Below are positions 5,047 to 5,191 of a stretch of 5,191 bases of DNA, in pieces. Where the stretch lies: the NCBI GenBank assembly GCA_026387485.1, contig JAPLLQ010000109.1, positions 7,954-13,144 of the forward strand, written 5' to 3'. The notes below the pieces were generated by a model. That model saw only the letters and a program-made list of their open reading frames with translations. It was not told the origin of the DNA and made no database searches. Positions within the stretch are counted from its first letter, which is position 1. The number at the start of each line of letters is the position of its first letter. The translations under genes and the position numbers were made by a program. The stretch comes from Candidatus Omnitrophota bacterium. Lineage in GTDB: Bacteria; Omnitrophota; Gorgyraeia; Gygaellales; Profunditerraquicolaceae.

Positions 5047-5191
5047 TTATGCTTTTTCTTCCTTAGCATCAATCTTAGTAGCCCGCTTGCCGACTTTTTC
5101 CCTAAGATAATATAGCTTGGCTCTCTTTACCTTGCCGGAACGGATAATTTCAATTCGTTCGATAACCGGTGAATATAAAGGGAAGACGCGT
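5047..5191 (-). CDS. rplS: 50S ribosomal protein L19 (partial, C-terminal 47 residues)
   Basis: L19 is a structural protein of the large ribosomal subunit near the 30S-50S interface. I translated this edge by hand: 47 residues and a TAA stop, with the 5' end outside the window. The segment begins RVFPLYSPVIERIEI (residues 1-15 of the visible part) and continues through VKRAKLYYLRE (21-31) and VGKRATK (33-39), matching the conserved C-terminal part of L19. The tail ends in KEEKA, a short charged extension common in the family. Full L19 is about 115 residues, so a little under half is visible. Its position ahead of rnhB and yraN matches the widespread rimM-trmD-rplS-rnhB-yraN arrangement, which suggests that trmD and rimM lie beyond 5191. 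Confidence 0.93.
   Translation of the reverse strand, partial: RVFPLYSPVIERIEIIRSGKVKRAKLYYLREKVGKRATKIDAKEEKA

Overview
The window is a tightly packed minus-strand gene cluster from an anaerobic bacterium that appears to run the Wood-Ljungdahl (reductive acetyl-CoA) pathway. The transcription order, from high to low coordinates, is rplS (partial), rnhB, yraN, fchA, folD, metF, an unnamed FAD/NAD(P)-type oxidoreductase gene, and acsB (partial). All eight genes point the same way. Six of the seven junctions overlap or are separated by 25 bases or fewer. No stretch of 300 bases lacks a gene; the largest gap is 79 bases, between rplS and rnhB.

Region by region: 5047-5191 encodes the C-terminus of ribosomal protein L19. 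4968-5046 is an AT-rich spacer with short repeats. 3992-4967 holds rnhB and yraN, which follow rplS in many bacteria. From 3986 down to 1 the cluster changes theme to C1 metabolism: methenyl-THF cyclohydrolase (fchA), methylene-THF dehydrogenase (folD), methylene-THF reductase (metF), a divergent flavoprotein-like protein, and the bacterial-type N-terminal domain of acetyl-CoA synthase (acsB). Gene order follows reaction order: formyl-THF would pass through methenyl-, methylene- and methyl-THF to acetyl-CoA. Formate-THF ligase, formate dehydrogenase, the methyltransferase, the corrinoid protein and CO dehydrogenase are not in the window and may lie beyond position 1 or elsewhere.

The most informative detail is in FolD. 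The lysine that the bifunctional dehydrogenase/cyclohydrolase family needs for the cyclohydrolase step is a glutamine here (Q49), and the folate-site aspartate of the KDxDG motif is a glutamate (E116). A separate cyclohydrolase gene overlaps folD, so the work appears to be split between the two proteins. The second notable point is the flavoprotein-like gene between metF and acsB. It keeps the two-dinucleotide-domain architecture but has lost canonical glycines in both binding motifs and the FAD-contacting aspartate, so its electron-transfer role is open.

Taxonomy cannot be fixed from the window. The AT-leaning composition, frequent TTG/GTG starts, bacterial AcsB and folate-dependent methyl branch fit an uncultured anaerobe such as Omnitrophota, a clostridial acetogen or a similar lineage. 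That is a weak inference.
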